Part shown: piece after piece, positions 41,778 to 53,530 of the stretch | Position numbering within the stretch: the stretch's first letter is position 1 | Layout of the letters: each line of letters starts with the position of its first letter | NCBI GenBank assembly: GCA_023362775.1 | Contig: JALMGJ010000002.1 | Location: 107,439,981-107,503,980 of the forward strand | Source of the DNA: Charina bottae | Taxonomy: Eukaryota > Chordata > Lepidosauria > Squamata > Charinaidae | Length of the DNA stretch: 64,000 bases | Reading direction: 5' to 3' | Notes under the pieces: generated by a model | The model's input: only the letters and a program-made list of their open reading frames with translations | The model's database searches: none | What the model was told of the DNA's origin: nothing | Translations under genes and position numbers: made by a program

Positions 41778-42086
41778 TTTATTTATTATTTTATTATTTT
41801 ATTTTATTATTTTATTTTATTTTATTTTATTATTTTATTTTATTATTTTATATTTTATTTTATTTTATTTTATTTTATTTTATTTTATTTTATTTTATTT
41901 TATTTTATTTTATTTTATTTTATTTTATTTTATTATTTTATTATTTTATTTTATTTTATTTTATTTTATTTTATTTTATTTTATTTTATTTTATTTTATT
42001 TTATTTTATTTTATTTTATTTTATTTTATTTTATTTATTTTATTTTATTTTATTATTTTTTACTTTATTTTATTTTATTTTATTTT
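41778..42086. repeat. (ATTTT)n pentanucleotide array, about 310 bp
   Basis: Roughly 55-60 units of ATTTT with scattered ATT and ATTT interruptions. The 131-codon F/I/L/Y-rich frame (41740-42135) is an artefact. Confidence 0.97.
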
Positions 42087-42469
42087 AATTTTATTCCTGA
42101 GCATAGATAATTTTTCTTTAGGACCAATAAATTGATGGGATGTGTGTAGGACAGGTTACAACAATGGCTCAAATAGGAAATGGTATCTGAATGTATACAC
42201 ATACACACGTTTTAAAAATCCTTCTGCTTTTTCTTCTTTATAGATTACCTTGTTTTCTGCCTGTGGTTTTCTAAACTTCAACATGGAAGAAAGGGAATCT
42301 TTAAAGTAAACCAATAAAAGCTACTTTTATTTTCTGTTGAAATGGTTACTGTAATTATTTGAAACATTACAACGAACAGGCCACATAGAATGTAAGCTCT
42401 ATAGTAGACATAAGATCATAGTTAGCCTCAGAAAATCTCATACCAAAAACCTCACAGTGCTCATCCACC
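42087..42469. other. Unassigned DNA
   Basis: Nothing recognisable. Confidence 0.45.
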
Positions 42470-42478
42470 ATAGAATTG

Positions 42479-42981
42479 GCTGGGCGCGGTGGCTCAGCGG
42501 GTTAAACCACTGAGCCGTTAGACTGCCGACCATAAGGTTGGCAGTTCGAAACCGCGTGACGAGGTGAGTTCTCATCACTAGCCCTAGCTCTCTGCCAACC
42601 CAGCGATTCAAAAGCTAATATAAGCAAGTAGATAAATGGGTACCACTCACGTGGGGCAATTTGCGGGCGTCCAGCGGAGGGTCGTCCTCGATCCAAGAAG
42701 ATCTGGAAAGAGCGGTGATGACGGCGGAGGACGACGGATCCGGAAATACCAGCTTCCTGGACGTCAGCAGCTGGCGCGGAACGAGGCATTCTGGGACTTG
42801 CAGTCCAATGCCTGCAGCAGAAGAGCCGGTTCCCTTCCTCTCTCCCTGTCGCGCGGTAATAAATTGTAAAATGATGATGATGTATAATTTGATATAATAT
42901 ATAATGTTGTAAGCTGCCTAGAGTCCTCCAGTAGGGAGGGGATAGGTGGGGTATAAATAAGACAAATGAATAAATAAATAA
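42479..42981 (+). mobile_element. Composite SINE: tRNA head, GC-rich body, LINE (CR1/L2-like) tail
   Basis: One 9-bp TSD pair, atagaattg (42470-42478 and 42982-42990), encloses three modules. The tRNA-like head has an A box tggctcagcgg (42490-42500) and a B box gttcgaaacc (42544-42553). A Sauria-like neck runs to about 42655 (ctgccaacccagcgattcaa). A GC-rich body lies at about 42660-42860. The tail at 42905-42981 (gtaagctgcctagagtcctc, gggataggtgggg, (AAAT)n) matches the CR1/L2 tails of this window, not the BovB-type tail of the other Sauria SINEs. The single TSD argues that all modules arrived together. Confidence 0.82.
42660..42860. promoter_or_regulatory. Promoter-like GC-rich body of the composite SINE
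   Basis: Contains an ETS-type site ccggaaat (42740-42747), a CRE-like gacgtca (42760-42766) and, at 42785-42806, a block whose complement (gactgcaagtcccagaatgc) resembles the ZNF143/THAP11 motif. CpGs are frequent. Such motifs cluster in housekeeping promoters. Their order on the minus strand resembles a gene start, so this could be captured promoter/5' UTR sequence. That is inference. Confidence 0.5.
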
Positions 42982-42990
42982 ATAGAATTG

Positions 42991-44442
42991 AATTTACACC
43001 TCAAATATAGCAGCAAGATACACATCTATAAAAATAAACCTTTTTATACTGAGCAGCAGATTAACTGACCCTTATAATTGGCAAAGAAAAGAATTCCCCT
43101 ATTTTTCATTCTCTTTAATGTATGTTGAGCATTTAATGTAACACTCCCAGGCTTCTGCTGATTGGGTCCAATTTATGCAAGGGCCAATTTACTTTGGCGT
43201 GTTTTATTATGTTTAGATCCTATTATCACCTTTTACATTAGCTATAAATATTGAATCTTTATTTCTGCACCTCAATAAATATGATGTGTAGAACTCATTG
43301 TCAGAGTAGCAAGTTCTTGTCCTCATATTTTGGTACTTATGAACTCTAATCAGGCTTCAGTTATGCCCTCAATCACATGAAAGAGAAACATTTAGTAATA
43401 GCTAACTTGTATTTTTATGTTTCAGGGCACTTCTAGTCCTACAGACATCTGTCATTTTTGGATGCTGTAGTTGTAGAAGCAAGGGGAACTTTGGCATCAA
43501 ATCAGCAAAATTATTGTTGACTTATTTAAAGGAAAAGGGCTGTCAGTTTCACAGCATTTATTTGCTAATGCCTTACAGACAGAATCTTGCCAGACTCAAG
43601 CAACTCTACCTAACCTCAGGGGAAATAACCTGGGAAAGCTCTAGGGTGGGGCTATTCTGAATCTCTTGGTTTTCCCACAACAGCTCTCTGGACTATGTTT
43701 CCGCTTATCTCTTTCCCCTTCTTGGAATGTGCTCCCTCCTTCCTGAGAACCAGCGGCACTGCTGAAATCCACCACAATGCCTGAACCCCATAGTATATAA
43801 ACTATTGCTAATCTCCAAGCTATAGCATCCTTAGTACCCTCACAATGGAAGTAGATGTTCAGCATTATCTTAGGTCTATAGCTTCCCATCTATTGTGACT
43901 AACTGCTTAATTTCTTTGTACCGGAAGGGCAGGTTTAGAGAGGGCAGGCTCTAGGAATTTCTGATGTGGAGCAGGTTATAAAGAGTATCTCAGGTATGAT
44001 GCTCGACTGAATCATCTTTCTATTTCATAAATACACCCCTCTTGTGGAAGAGCAGGCTGCTTGAACAAAATTGCAGGCACCTGTGCTGCCTTCTTTCCCT
44101 CCCCTTTGAGCCTGTCCCTCAGCCTCATCACTGCAGAGTTGCCAATAAAGTTGCAACCTTGACACAGGTGTAGGAGGAGACGTGTGTCTGGGAGCTCTGC
44201 AGCCACCAGAAAACAGAGTTCAGCAGCCAAACGGAAAAAGGCATTTTTCCTTCAGAGGGAGTGGACAGCCCAAAAGAGAGGAAAAGAAGTATAGAGGCCC
44301 AGAAAGACAAAGAGCAAAGTAAAAAAGGTGCAAGAGCTCTCCATGCTGGCCATTAAGAGAGAAAGACGAAAAAATCTCAGAAAGAGAGGGGACTTAAGAT
44401 AGAACAGGCTTAAGAAAGAAGTGTTGATGCATACTAGTAATA
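42991..44442. other. Unassigned DNA
   Basis: I see no gene. The 82-codon minus frame 43641-43889 and the 72-codon frame 44012-44230 have no known signature. Confidence 0.45.
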
Positions 44443-44450
44443 GTATAGAG

Positions 44451-44752
44451 CAGTGCTTTCCAAAGTGCCGCTGTTGGCGACACACCAACGGCGGCAACGG
44501 CGGCAGTGGGGGGGGCGTGCGCACGGCGGCGGTGCAGGGGGGGCGTGGTGGCATTGTGCATGGTGGTGGCGGCAGCCTCGCTAAAATGTGGAAGCGCTGA
44601 TGGCGCGCCGCTGCGTCGTTGCTGCCACCGCCATACACACTAACGACGCCACGCATGCCCCTGTACGCGCTCCCATGCCACCGCTTCACGACACACTAAA
44701 CTGTGTGTTGCGACACATTAAAGTGTCACGACATACAGTTTGGAAAGCTATG
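44451..44752. mobile_element. GC-rich non-autonomous hAT element with 8-bp TSD
   Basis: Flanked by gtatagag at 44443-44450 and 44753-44760. Ends: cagtgctttccaaagtgccg on the left, gacatacagtttggaaagct then atg on the right. GC-rich internal repeats, no transposase. Same family as 27831-28218, with about 300 bp instead of 388. Confidence 0.92.
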
Positions 44753-44760
44753 GTATAGAG

Positions 44761-45384
44761 CATAGTATATAGGTAAGGGTAATAGGTAATAGTAATAGAG
44801 TATACTATATCACATAGTAATAGTATAGAATATAGTATTTGTCTTAGTAAGAGTAATTGTCATAATTGTCATAGTAATAGTGTAGAGATAGAGAGATAGC
44901 AATAGGGCAGAATATAGAAAGCAGTCACATATCATTTATATGTGTTCTTTTTTTACAGAATAAAACCTTTCTCCAACCTATATAGGGAGATATAAAGAAA
45001 CCACCTGTTCTGGGTCCAGTGCTTTTGTGTCTGTCTTGAGTCTGGGTCAATCTAATTGGGCATGGTTTAAAAAAGAATCTGTGACACCTCCCCAAAAACC
45101 CACCCTTTTCCAAAGTTGTGAAAGGCATTTCCAAACAAAACATTAAAATGTAAATGCATCTAGCAAAAAAGCTTGGAATGTTCAGTATTTAACTAAAATT
45201 CTGCAGTATCATAAATAGATGCTAGGCCTGCAAATTTCACCCTATTAAGTTAAACAGAAAACAATTACAACAAAAGTTCAGGTTTCCAAATAACAATTCA
45301 GACTCGTTTTTTAATTTGATCTTTCTTTTGCTGGCTTCTCCTACCACACCAAAGCTAACCATGGATGGTCGTTGGAATTAAAGT
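44761..45384. other. Low-complexity and unassigned DNA
   Basis: 44761-44900 is a degenerate run of tagtaatagta-like units, which makes the hAT target itself repeat-like. The remainder shows no gene. Confidence 0.5.
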
Positions 45385-46127
45385 GACATTAGAAAAATAA
45401 CTGTAACAGTATCAGCAGATTTCAATCAACCTCACAAAAACTGGGAAAATATACATTCTGAATATGAGCAAGATACAAATTTCTATACACCTAAGCGATT
45501 ATGTCCTGGAACAGCTTGTCAAACAATCAGCAAAAGCAGAAACCACACTGTACTTTATTCCAAGCAGTGCCCAGAATCATCTTCAAGACCTAAAAGTTAT
45601 TAAACTATTTAGAAATAGTGATCATAATGCTACAGCCTTCACCGTCCATGTAAGTGGACACTTGGTGATAAAATTCCAACCCATTTACATTTCTTTCAAA
45701 GAGGAAATTTCATGCAAATAAGGAAATTCATGAAAAGAAAGTTGAAAGGGAGAGTTAAGGGGATCTCTTTAATGTTTGGAGATTATTCAGGACTATAATA
45801 ATAGCTAGCATGTATACCTGCCACAGGAAAAGTACACACAAAGTCTAAGAGTTGATAATTAACAGGATCATAATGTTCTAATTAAAAGCAATAATGCTTT
45901 TTTTTAAAAAAAAAAAAAAAAAAAAAGATGGAAGTCTCACCCAAATCAGAAAAATGAAAAAGAAGAAAAATCCTGGCAAAATATATGTAAGTAATCAATA
46001 CTATTGATTAAATCACAATAGAAAATATAGCAGCGAGCCAGATGGAGCAGTGATGATAGTGTTAAAGTATGCTAAAGGAAGATAGAGAAATTACAGAGAA
46101 ATGATTCACTCCGGAGGACATAGGACA
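45385..46127 (+). pseudogene. Old CR1 LINE, endonuclease part
   Basis: The frame at about 45405 reads ADFNQPHKNWENIHSEYEQD, the CR1 endonuclease block around the catalytic D-x-N. A later part near 45620 retains NSDHNA, the SDH motif, in another frame. 46060-46110 reads LKYAKGR-stop-RNYREMIHSGG, similar to the linker before the RT. Many stops are present. The element resumes after the solo LTR at 46726. An A run lies at about 45906-45926. Confidence 0.62.
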
Positions 46128-46720
46128 TGTCAGGATTCCCATGGGAAAGTAGTTACAAATTGCTTGTCTTCACAGATGTTATATCTAACTGCCTTGAGTA
46201 TAGATTGTAGATTAGAGAGACACCTGCTAGGCGCAGCACTGCCACCTACTGGCAGGTAGCACTCTGCGCTCAGAATCTCCAGATATCCAACCAACCAATG
46301 GGAACTTGTTAAGCGCATGCTATGAGAGCTTCGGATCCTCCGATATATGTGTGTGTTGTAATAATTTGTGTGCTCGACTGTATGTCTGGTAGCCGCTGCC
46401 ACGTACTTTTCTTTGCTCTCGACAAAAGACTTTGAAGTGTAGCCATTGGCTTACTATTTGCCAATTTTGTGCTCCTTGGGTCTTGTAAGTCGATGGAAGC
46501 AAAGACTAGGGGAAGAACATTTGATCTTCTGTTCTTTGTGTGCTGTTCCCTGTGCTGCTTTGTTCAAGACACACTTTGCTGCTTGCTGTCGTATGTATAC
46601 TCCTGCTTATCTTCAGTAAAGTTTTATATCATTTATATCATACAGCCGTTTTCAGCGTGATTCATCTACAACTCTGCTCGTGTTGTTTTTGTTTTTACCT
46701 TTGCCTCATCCCAAACAACA
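46128..46720 (+). mobile_element. Solo LTR (593 bp) with 5-bp TSD
   Basis: It starts TGTCAGGATTCCC, ends CCAAACAACA and is flanked by ggaca at 46123-46127 and 46721-46725. Inside are ccaatggg near 46297 and an AGTAAA-type poly(A) signal at 46615-46620, followed by a T-rich end, giving plus orientation. No internal retroelement genes are present, so it is what remains after LTR-LTR recombination. It splits an older CR1. Whether it came from a Gypsy-type or a retrovirus-like element is not decidable here. Confidence 0.8.
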
Positions 46721-46725
46721 GGACA

Positions 46726-46990
46726 CCCATAGCTGAGTTGCCTTTTTCAGAAGGAAAAGCAGAGAAACTCTTAACAAATAGATGAGAGAGGAAGTTATGA
46801 GTCAAAGTGACAAACTAAAAAAAAATCCAATTCTAGGTGGCATCCAGCTAATAATTTTTAAAGAATATAAGTATGAAATTGCTGATTTCTTATTTTTACT
46901 TATTGAAAGAATAACAGCTTGCAAGAACATCATCCAAAAATCAAAGGCAGCCTCTGACTCCAAAACATTGAAATTTCTGTGTATAAATAT
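46726..46990 (+). pseudogene. Old CR1 LINE, start of RT domain
   Basis: The frame reads ILGGIQLIIFKEYKYEIADFL then ITACKN, resembling the CR1 block before the first RT motifs (..LKELKYEIADLL..). Its spacing from the endonuclease part fits CR1 once the 593-bp LTR is subtracted. Very degenerate, so the call depends on this colinearity. Confidence 0.5.
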
Positions 46991-49002
46991 CACAACATGT
47001 AGTTTGATCCTGAGAGAGGAATCCCAAATGCATAAATATCAATATATATCAGTTAAGCAATGTGTGAAAGATATAGAAGTGGAGTAAAGAGGTAGAAAGA
47101 GCTGTACAAGGATAAGATAAAAATATGAAAGAAGAGAATTTGAAGTAGAAGAAATGTTATGACAACTATTACTAAATGCTACTCCTATTACTATAATTGC
47201 TAATAAAATAACAGTAATAGCAGGATAATGTTCAAGAAGATCTGATATGTGGAAATGAGAGTTGTGCCTTTATTTCTAAATGATTAAAAGAACAGTTACA
47301 ACTACTTTAATACATAGTAGATTAAATAATATTGTACTGCAGGTATGAAAGGACCATGACGTTTGAAGTGCCTCTGCTACAGAAAGCTTGTTGATCAGTA
47401 GCTGAATCTCTAGTGAACAGATTGTCACAGCTTTGACTGCACTAATAGCAGATGGGGTTAATTAACAAGGTGCCAATTTATTTCAATGCCATTAAAAAAA
47501 GGAATAATTGTGAAACACAGTATATCAGTTTTAATAGGAAGAGGAAGAGGAAGAAATTATAATGTCAGTTGATTAGTCTTATTGTCTTTCTCCAGGAATG
47601 CAGACTATTTATTTATTTAGGGTGTTCCCTCCTTTTTTAAGTTATAGAAAAATGAGCATATTTGAAAAAGAAAAACTTGGCAAAAATCCTAGAGTGTTTT
47701 GTAATGAGAGTGATTTTCAAAACCAGACTTCCCTCTTTTATGATCACAAGTGTAATAAATAAGATATGACCCCTTGATGTGAAAATTACACCTCCTTTAA
47801 CAAAACAAACAATGCCAAAATAGAGAAGGCGAAATTAAGAACAGTGGTCTATTATGCTACATATGACATGGGGAAAAATTATACCAAGATGAAGGAGGAA
47901 AAATCTGGATGAGCTTGAGAGTTCTAGTGTTTCTTTGTGATGACTTATGGGCTGTTTATACAGCAAGATATATTGTAACCTAAAGGAAATAAAAATATAG
48001 ATATCAATAGATTAAGCTAAACAGACCATACTTGTATTGAAAGAAGAGAAATTAATATTACAGAATGCTATTTATTAAAAATGGTGTACAGAGAGTATTT
48101 GTAACAGTAAATAGAGATATGAGAAAAGACAGCCTTGGACAGCCAACCTGATACATTTATAATCACCCTGTAGCTTTATCTAAACATTTATTTCCAATCA
48201 GGGGAATACTGCCTATAATTCCATTTATTATATTCCATATTGTATCATAACTTGGCCTCCAATTTTCTAAAAGTTTCCTTTCCTAAAAAAAAGAGCCTTT
48301 TGTTATTCTACCACATCCTCAAATTATTACTTTTCCCCCACATTTATTTTAGTGTTGTGCTTCACTGTATGATGATTGTGGCAAGATGACAGATGGTGCT
48401 AGTATTACTATTCTCTCTCATCTTTCTGATCATCCAGTAATCATCATGGCTGCCTTGACTTCTTTATTTGAAAAAGTCTTGTGGGAGGAGTTCCCTCATA
48501 GTGTTTTCCTTTCGGATTGAGTTGAAAAGTGGGGACATAGGATGGCAGCAGAAAGAAAGGCCAGTTACACATATTCCGTGGCAACCTTGCCATTAGATAG
48601 AGGCAAAATCTCCAGAACCCCTGCATGATCATTTCAGTATTTTTTCCTTCTTTTTTTGAAACAAACAAACAAAACAACAATTTATTTTCCATCAAACTGG
48701 GGAGTATGTGTTAGTATAAAGGAATGCATAACATACCATCATTAAGAGGTATTACCCATGGCTTTCTCAGACATTTTCCTATGCTTTCTCATTGTTGGTG
48801 TTTTATTAGTGCTACTGTTAAGCTTTCTTTGAGATTTAAGCAGAAGTTTCTGCAAGTTTTTTTTCATTTTGTTATATTGTAGGGAGAGAATATAGCTTCA
48901 TATCAATGTAAAAAAAAGTAAATGTTAAGCAAACCTAAACTTGAAATAACCATTTAGAAGACAACACCAGCAAATCTGAGCACGAGGCTATACAGTGGCA
49001 TG
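46991..49002. other. Unassigned AT-rich DNA
   Basis: No gene, RNA or named repeat is visible. Frames are short and without signature. Confidence 0.5.
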
Positions 49003-49010
49003 TAGTAGGG

Positions 49011-49278
49011 CAGGGGTGGGCAACGTCAGGCCCGTGGGCCGTATAAGGTTCGCAGGGCTCCTGCCTAAGGCCCGTGGGGCTCCCGCCCGCAAACCCCACC
49101 TCTTCCACGCGATTGGCTCCCGCCTGCAAACCCCGCCCCCAGTGCTTGTGATTGGCTCCCGCCCACAAACTCCGGCCCCCGGTCTGTGGAAATGCCAGAA
49201 ACCCCACCCCCACCCACCCCGGTCCCTGGTTATAAATATCCAAATGGCCCTTGGCAGAAAAAAGTTTCCCCACCCCTG
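49011..49278. mobile_element. Non-autonomous hAT element with 8-bp TSD
   Basis: Flanked by tagtaggg at 49003-49010 and 49279-49286. Inverted ends are caggggtggg and cccacccctg. The interior (49072-49200) has about three units of a 40-bp GC-rich repeat with gattggctcccgcc, the reverse complement of the unit inside the hAT MITE at 2846-3131. There is no transposase. Confidence 0.92.
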
Positions 49279-49286
49279 TAGTAGGG

Positions 49287-50264
49287 GAATAACACTGTTC
49301 TGAGAGGTGTTTGTGCTGTTATGGATGCATCTGCTGCAGTTCAAGTATTACCTCTGTTTGTGCAATGACAGCTGCAGGAGAAAGTAGGGTCAAATTGTCT
49401 ATTAAAATCACTTTAGATAAAGCACTATTAACAACATTTGCCAATTGGCAATCTCTTTTGTCATGATCTTTCTCCTGAAAGCAGCTCTCTCTTTCTCTCC
49501 CCCCCCCTTTCTCTGTGTGTGTCTTTCATGAATTGTACACAACCATGGAAGATCAAATTAACACTTACCCAGAATTACCCTTTCCCAGTAAAGTCCCTGT
49601 TGTCTAAGGTGCAGATGTGATTTCATTCTGTCTCACACAGAAAAAGAGAGGAAGGTTGTTAAAGGTTTTGGCTGATGGAGGCAGTTTAATTTAGTTTGTT
49701 CCAGTGGCATTTCCATCTTGTCAGCCATATTATTTCTGTCATATTCCTCTTATGATTATGCTGCTTCACACATATTCATCAATATGTGTACACATGAACC
49801 TGCAAAAATTCACACTGAGGATATTTGCATTGCATTTAACAATAACTGACATAGCTGTCTCTAATTTTGGGAGTTTTTTCCCTTCTGATATCTGAGTGCT
49901 TGACACTCACTAGAAACCCTCCCCACACTTTTAATACACAAGTGAAGTAGATGACTATTACCAGTATTATCATGCTTGGAAGCTGGTGTGATAATGCAAA
50001 CCCATTGTCCTGCACTTTCCTGTTGATGAACCTATCAACAGTTTTTCAGAGAAGGAAATACTCTGCAAAGTAATTCCTTAGGATTAGTGGACGGATAAGT
50101 CTGCTTTAATTCTTTTAATTAATTAATTAATTAATTAATTAATTAATACTTTAATTCCTTAGGATTAATGGAGCAGATAAGTCTGCTCCCTTTTACTGTC
50201 CATTTGAAGGGACAGATTTCTGAGAGGCAAATTTTCTGTCCATTTTTTTAAAATTAAGAGTTCC
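49287..50264. other. Unassigned DNA with (TTAA)n
   Basis: The only simple repeat of note is (AATT)n at about 50118-50146, flanked by a short near-duplicate, ccttaggatta-tgga (about 50078 and 50157). No gene seen. Confidence 0.45.
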
Positions 50265-50530
50265 ACCTTGTTCCCATGCTATGCAACATTTACATGAAAT
50301 CACCAGGAAGGTTATCCAAAAATGCAGAGTAGATACCCATATGCACTACTTTTTACTGTCCAACTCCAAAATATTGATCAGTATCCTTAAACATTGCTTA
50401 AGTTCCGTAGTGGGCTGATGAGGGAGACAAACTGAAGTTAAATCCAGATAAGATTGCAATGCTATTAATAAATAGGAAATGGGATCGAGGTTCATCCTGA
50501 TTTGGACAGGATTGTGCTCCCCTGAAATCA
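50265..50530 (+). mobile_element. Old CR1/L2-group RT scrap
   Basis: Broken frames correspond to the RT region after the QGSVLSP motif: CYATFT-stop-NHQEG parallels [11 protein letters not shown], and the later KHCLSSVVG and aaatccagataagat parallel SQCLEAVG and NLDK. No frame survives. Confidence 0.5.
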
Positions 50531-50695
50531 CATATTTATTTATGACATACTAAAACAGGCATAGCAAAATTTTATCAACTCATTTTTACATGGAGAGAAA
50601 TTCAGTGGAAAGTATTTCAGAAAAGAACATGGCAATTATTCCAATTTGTTTCATTACTTTTTCTCATCTTATTGGCCTTCAACATGGAAGGAAGG

Positions 50696-50784
50696 AAGGA
50701 AGGAAGGAAGGAAGGAAGGAAGGAAGGAAGGAAGGAAGGAAGGAAGGAAGGAAGGAAGGAAGGAAGGAAGGAAGGAAGGAAGGA
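50696..50784. repeat. (GGAA)n microsatellite, 89 bp, purine-only
   Basis: About 22 uninterrupted GGAA units. The KEGRKEGR and SFLPSFLP frames on both strands are artefacts. Confidence 0.97.
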
Positions 50785-52384
50785 TATTATATATTTCCAT
50801 GCAAGCAATGATTCTACGTGCAGGTTTGTTGTGTAATTTAAATGCACACATTTCTTCTAATTTATATTTTATCAATACATTTGAGCTATAAAATGCATCA
50901 CAGAATTTTGAGAAGTTCAAATTTTCTAGATTATTTTCCTATATGTTAAAAATGTTCAAAAACTAGTATATTATCAAAATTCAGAAACTTCAGAAAAATG
51001 TATTTTTTTAAAAAAACAATATTTTATTTAAAAAATCAGAAGTATTCTGTCAATGAGGCATAAAATCATAAAACCCTTTCAGGAAAACTTTTGAGAAATT
51101 GGAGGACATTTTGGTATACTGTTAACTGATTTGTTAGGACTTATGAATGCCATAATAAACTTGTTAGTCTTTAAAGTTCCAGAAGACTTTAAAGTCCTCT
51201 TTGAAATATAGATGACTTATACTTTATGTGTTCCAGAAGCTTTATAGAATCTTTGGAATGAGAGTCATCCTTGACTATTGTAAGGGATAGTCATGTCTTT
51301 TAGTGGAAATATTATCTTTAGAAATAAACTGTCTTGCAGAGGTGATAATAAGCAAATATCACACTTATGTATAGCAATGGATCATTCATTTGATTTGTAC
51401 CAGTCTTGACACAAACATAAAATTGGTTTATTTAACCCTAAGATAGCACTTTTTTTTCCTGAATAGCAAGTTCTCATTTAAAGCCAAAGTGATCAACCAG
51501 AGAGAAACTTTTAAAAAGTTGGTGAAGTCTAAAGCATATTGAAGGCACAGGTAATTTTCACAGTAGAGTATTCTGAAATTGTTTAGTATAGGTGTTACAC
51601 TCAGCTGTTACTCTGAGAATGTTTAGTGTTGAGTGATTCTCACATTTCTGCTATTTCTATGGTGTCATTTTGAAGCATAGTGCTATTAAAAAAGAGTATC
51701 ACTTATCTCTTTTCTCCTTTATATAGGCAAAATTTGTAACCATTTAAAAAGATGTATGTAGCTGACACAATATTCTGTTTTTGCCACTCGCCTGTAATGG
51801 GATTCATCTAAATAAATAAATAGCCAAGAAAATTTAAAAGGACTGCTAATGAGTGATGACTTCACAGTGTTTCCTTTTGAGATTAAGCCTCATAACTCTT
51901 TTGAGATCAAGGAGGACAATATACAGTAAATAAAAGTCAAAGAAAAATACCAAGTTGACAATAAGGTTAAGAACTGGAAGGCCTTATCCATTGGTCAGGG
52001 AATCTAGGGTCCCTGAGAGACTGTGTTCCCTACTTTTTAAGAAGCACATTATGTCAAGAAGAAAATCAAACTAGTGTCTACACAAGACAGCAAACAACTG
52101 AATGAAGAGAACTTGGTTTGACCCACCCTGCCTGAAAGAATATGAAGCTCCTAGTGACAATTAGTCTGAAATTGGAAAGCTGTATATTCTGGACTGACAA
52201 ATCAGCCAGAAGATCAATAGCCACAAGCTCTTTTGCTAGCCAAGCAAAAGGAAAATAAGGTCAGTCCAGCCTGAACTGTATTTAAAAGCTGGTGTATGCT
52301 CATAGTGGCTTTTTTACTGGATTCAAAGAACTGATCTCCCCTCTCTGCCTTTCCCTTCCAGTCCTCATTCATTGAATTTATTTG
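50785..52384. other. Unassigned AT-rich DNA
   Basis: No gene, RNA or element that I can name. Confidence 0.5.
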
Positions 52385-52605
52385 CTTTATTTATTTATTA
52401 ATTAGATTTGTCACCGCCCATCTCCTCCCACCAGAGGGACTCTGGACGGTTTACAACAACATAATAAAACAACAAATTACAATATGTATATTACAATATA
52501 TAAAAATACAATTACAAATAAGAATAAATATAGATAAAAATGAAATCCAAGTGGCTGATGATCTAACTCAGTCCTTGTATGCGACGAGCACTCTAGGGCA
52601 CTAGA
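52385..52605 (-). mobile_element. CR1/L2-group LINE 3' end
   Basis: (TTTA)n then gtcaccgcccatctcctccc, gagggactctggacggttta and a diverged continuation into ctctagggcacta, parallel to 25620-25790. Non-coding. Confidence 0.78.
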
Positions 52606-53179
52606 ATACCTAGAATACCTAGAATACTTTCAAACACTATGGACCATAGTCTTAGGGCAGGGTTTGTCTATTTTTTAACTGCCATAAGCTATTATGGGAT
52701 AAAATATTTGCCTAAAAGGTGGGACAAAGTGCAGTAAAATTGCAATAAAGAGATACAGTATGTAGATGTGTTGATCAAGCATTTTTATGACTTGCAGAGC
52801 ACCATTTCCCTCTGATAAACCCATGATACTGCAAGAAAGAAGAAGCAGTATGTATCATTTGACCAATCATGAGTTTTTAATCCTTTTCTATGGGAAGTAT
52901 TAGAGATGTTGCACCTGATATCAGTTGGTGTCTACTCCCCCCCCCCAATTTTGGTTGTCCCTTTCTACCCATTCAACAGTGGAAATTAGTATGGGCTTTT
53001 ATACACATTTTATTTGATGCAATGTGATATAGCCAGGAGATCACTAGGATTGACTGGCTACTGCAACTTCAAAGCTTCAGGTGTTTGCTTTGAAGTGACT
53101 ATTCTTTAGCACCACCCAGGGGACATGTGTGACCTAAGGAATGTCACAGACGCGAACAGTCATTGTCCAATCTGTGAAT
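52606..53179. other. Unassigned DNA
   Basis: A C9 run lies at about 52939. Nothing else recognisable. Confidence 0.45.
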
Positions 53180-53477
53180 TCGCACGGGTCATGGTAGATG
53201 TGCAGATGCCCTTTATAAATGGGGCAAAACGACATCATCAGATTGTGACTATGGGGCCGAAAAACAAACTATCCAACATATAGTGACAGAGTGTCAAAAC
53301 CAAGCCTACAGTGGAGACTTTGCTGATTTCCTGGCTGTGACAACTGAAGCAAAAAACTATATTTGTAACCTAGACATACGTTTGTAATTTTCCCATCTAT
53401 ATTTTATATTTTATATTTCATATTTATTATGCTATTATGTTTTTTATTATAATGTGATGTGAATGTGCCATACGATC
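53180..53477 (+). pseudogene. RTE-group LINE C-terminal scrap
   Basis: The frame at about 53200-53390 reads CPL-stop-KWGKTTSSDCDYGAEKQTIQH, then IVTECQNQAYSGDFADF and YICNLDIRL before a stop. A tryptophan-glycine block followed by a C-x-C/Y-G...QT..H....C pattern is the zinc-like end of RTE/RTE-X-type LINE proteins. An A/T-rich 3' UTR and (AAAT)n follow. The precise clade is uncertain, and it differs from the copy at 33982-34150. Confidence 0.6.
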
Positions 53478-53499
53478 GATCAATAAATAAATAAATACA

Positions 53500-53528
<29 letters not shown>
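53478..53528. repeat. (AAAT)n-(ACAT)n microsatellite
   Basis: Tail of the preceding LINE scrap extended into about eight ACAT units. Confidence 0.93.

Positions 53529-53530
<2 letters not shown>

Noticed and set aside
41740..42135. 131-residue hydrophobic 'membrane protein'
   Set aside because: Translation of (ATTTT)n.
50590..50920. KEGR- and SFLP-repeat proteins on both strands
   Set aside because: Translation of (GGAA)n.
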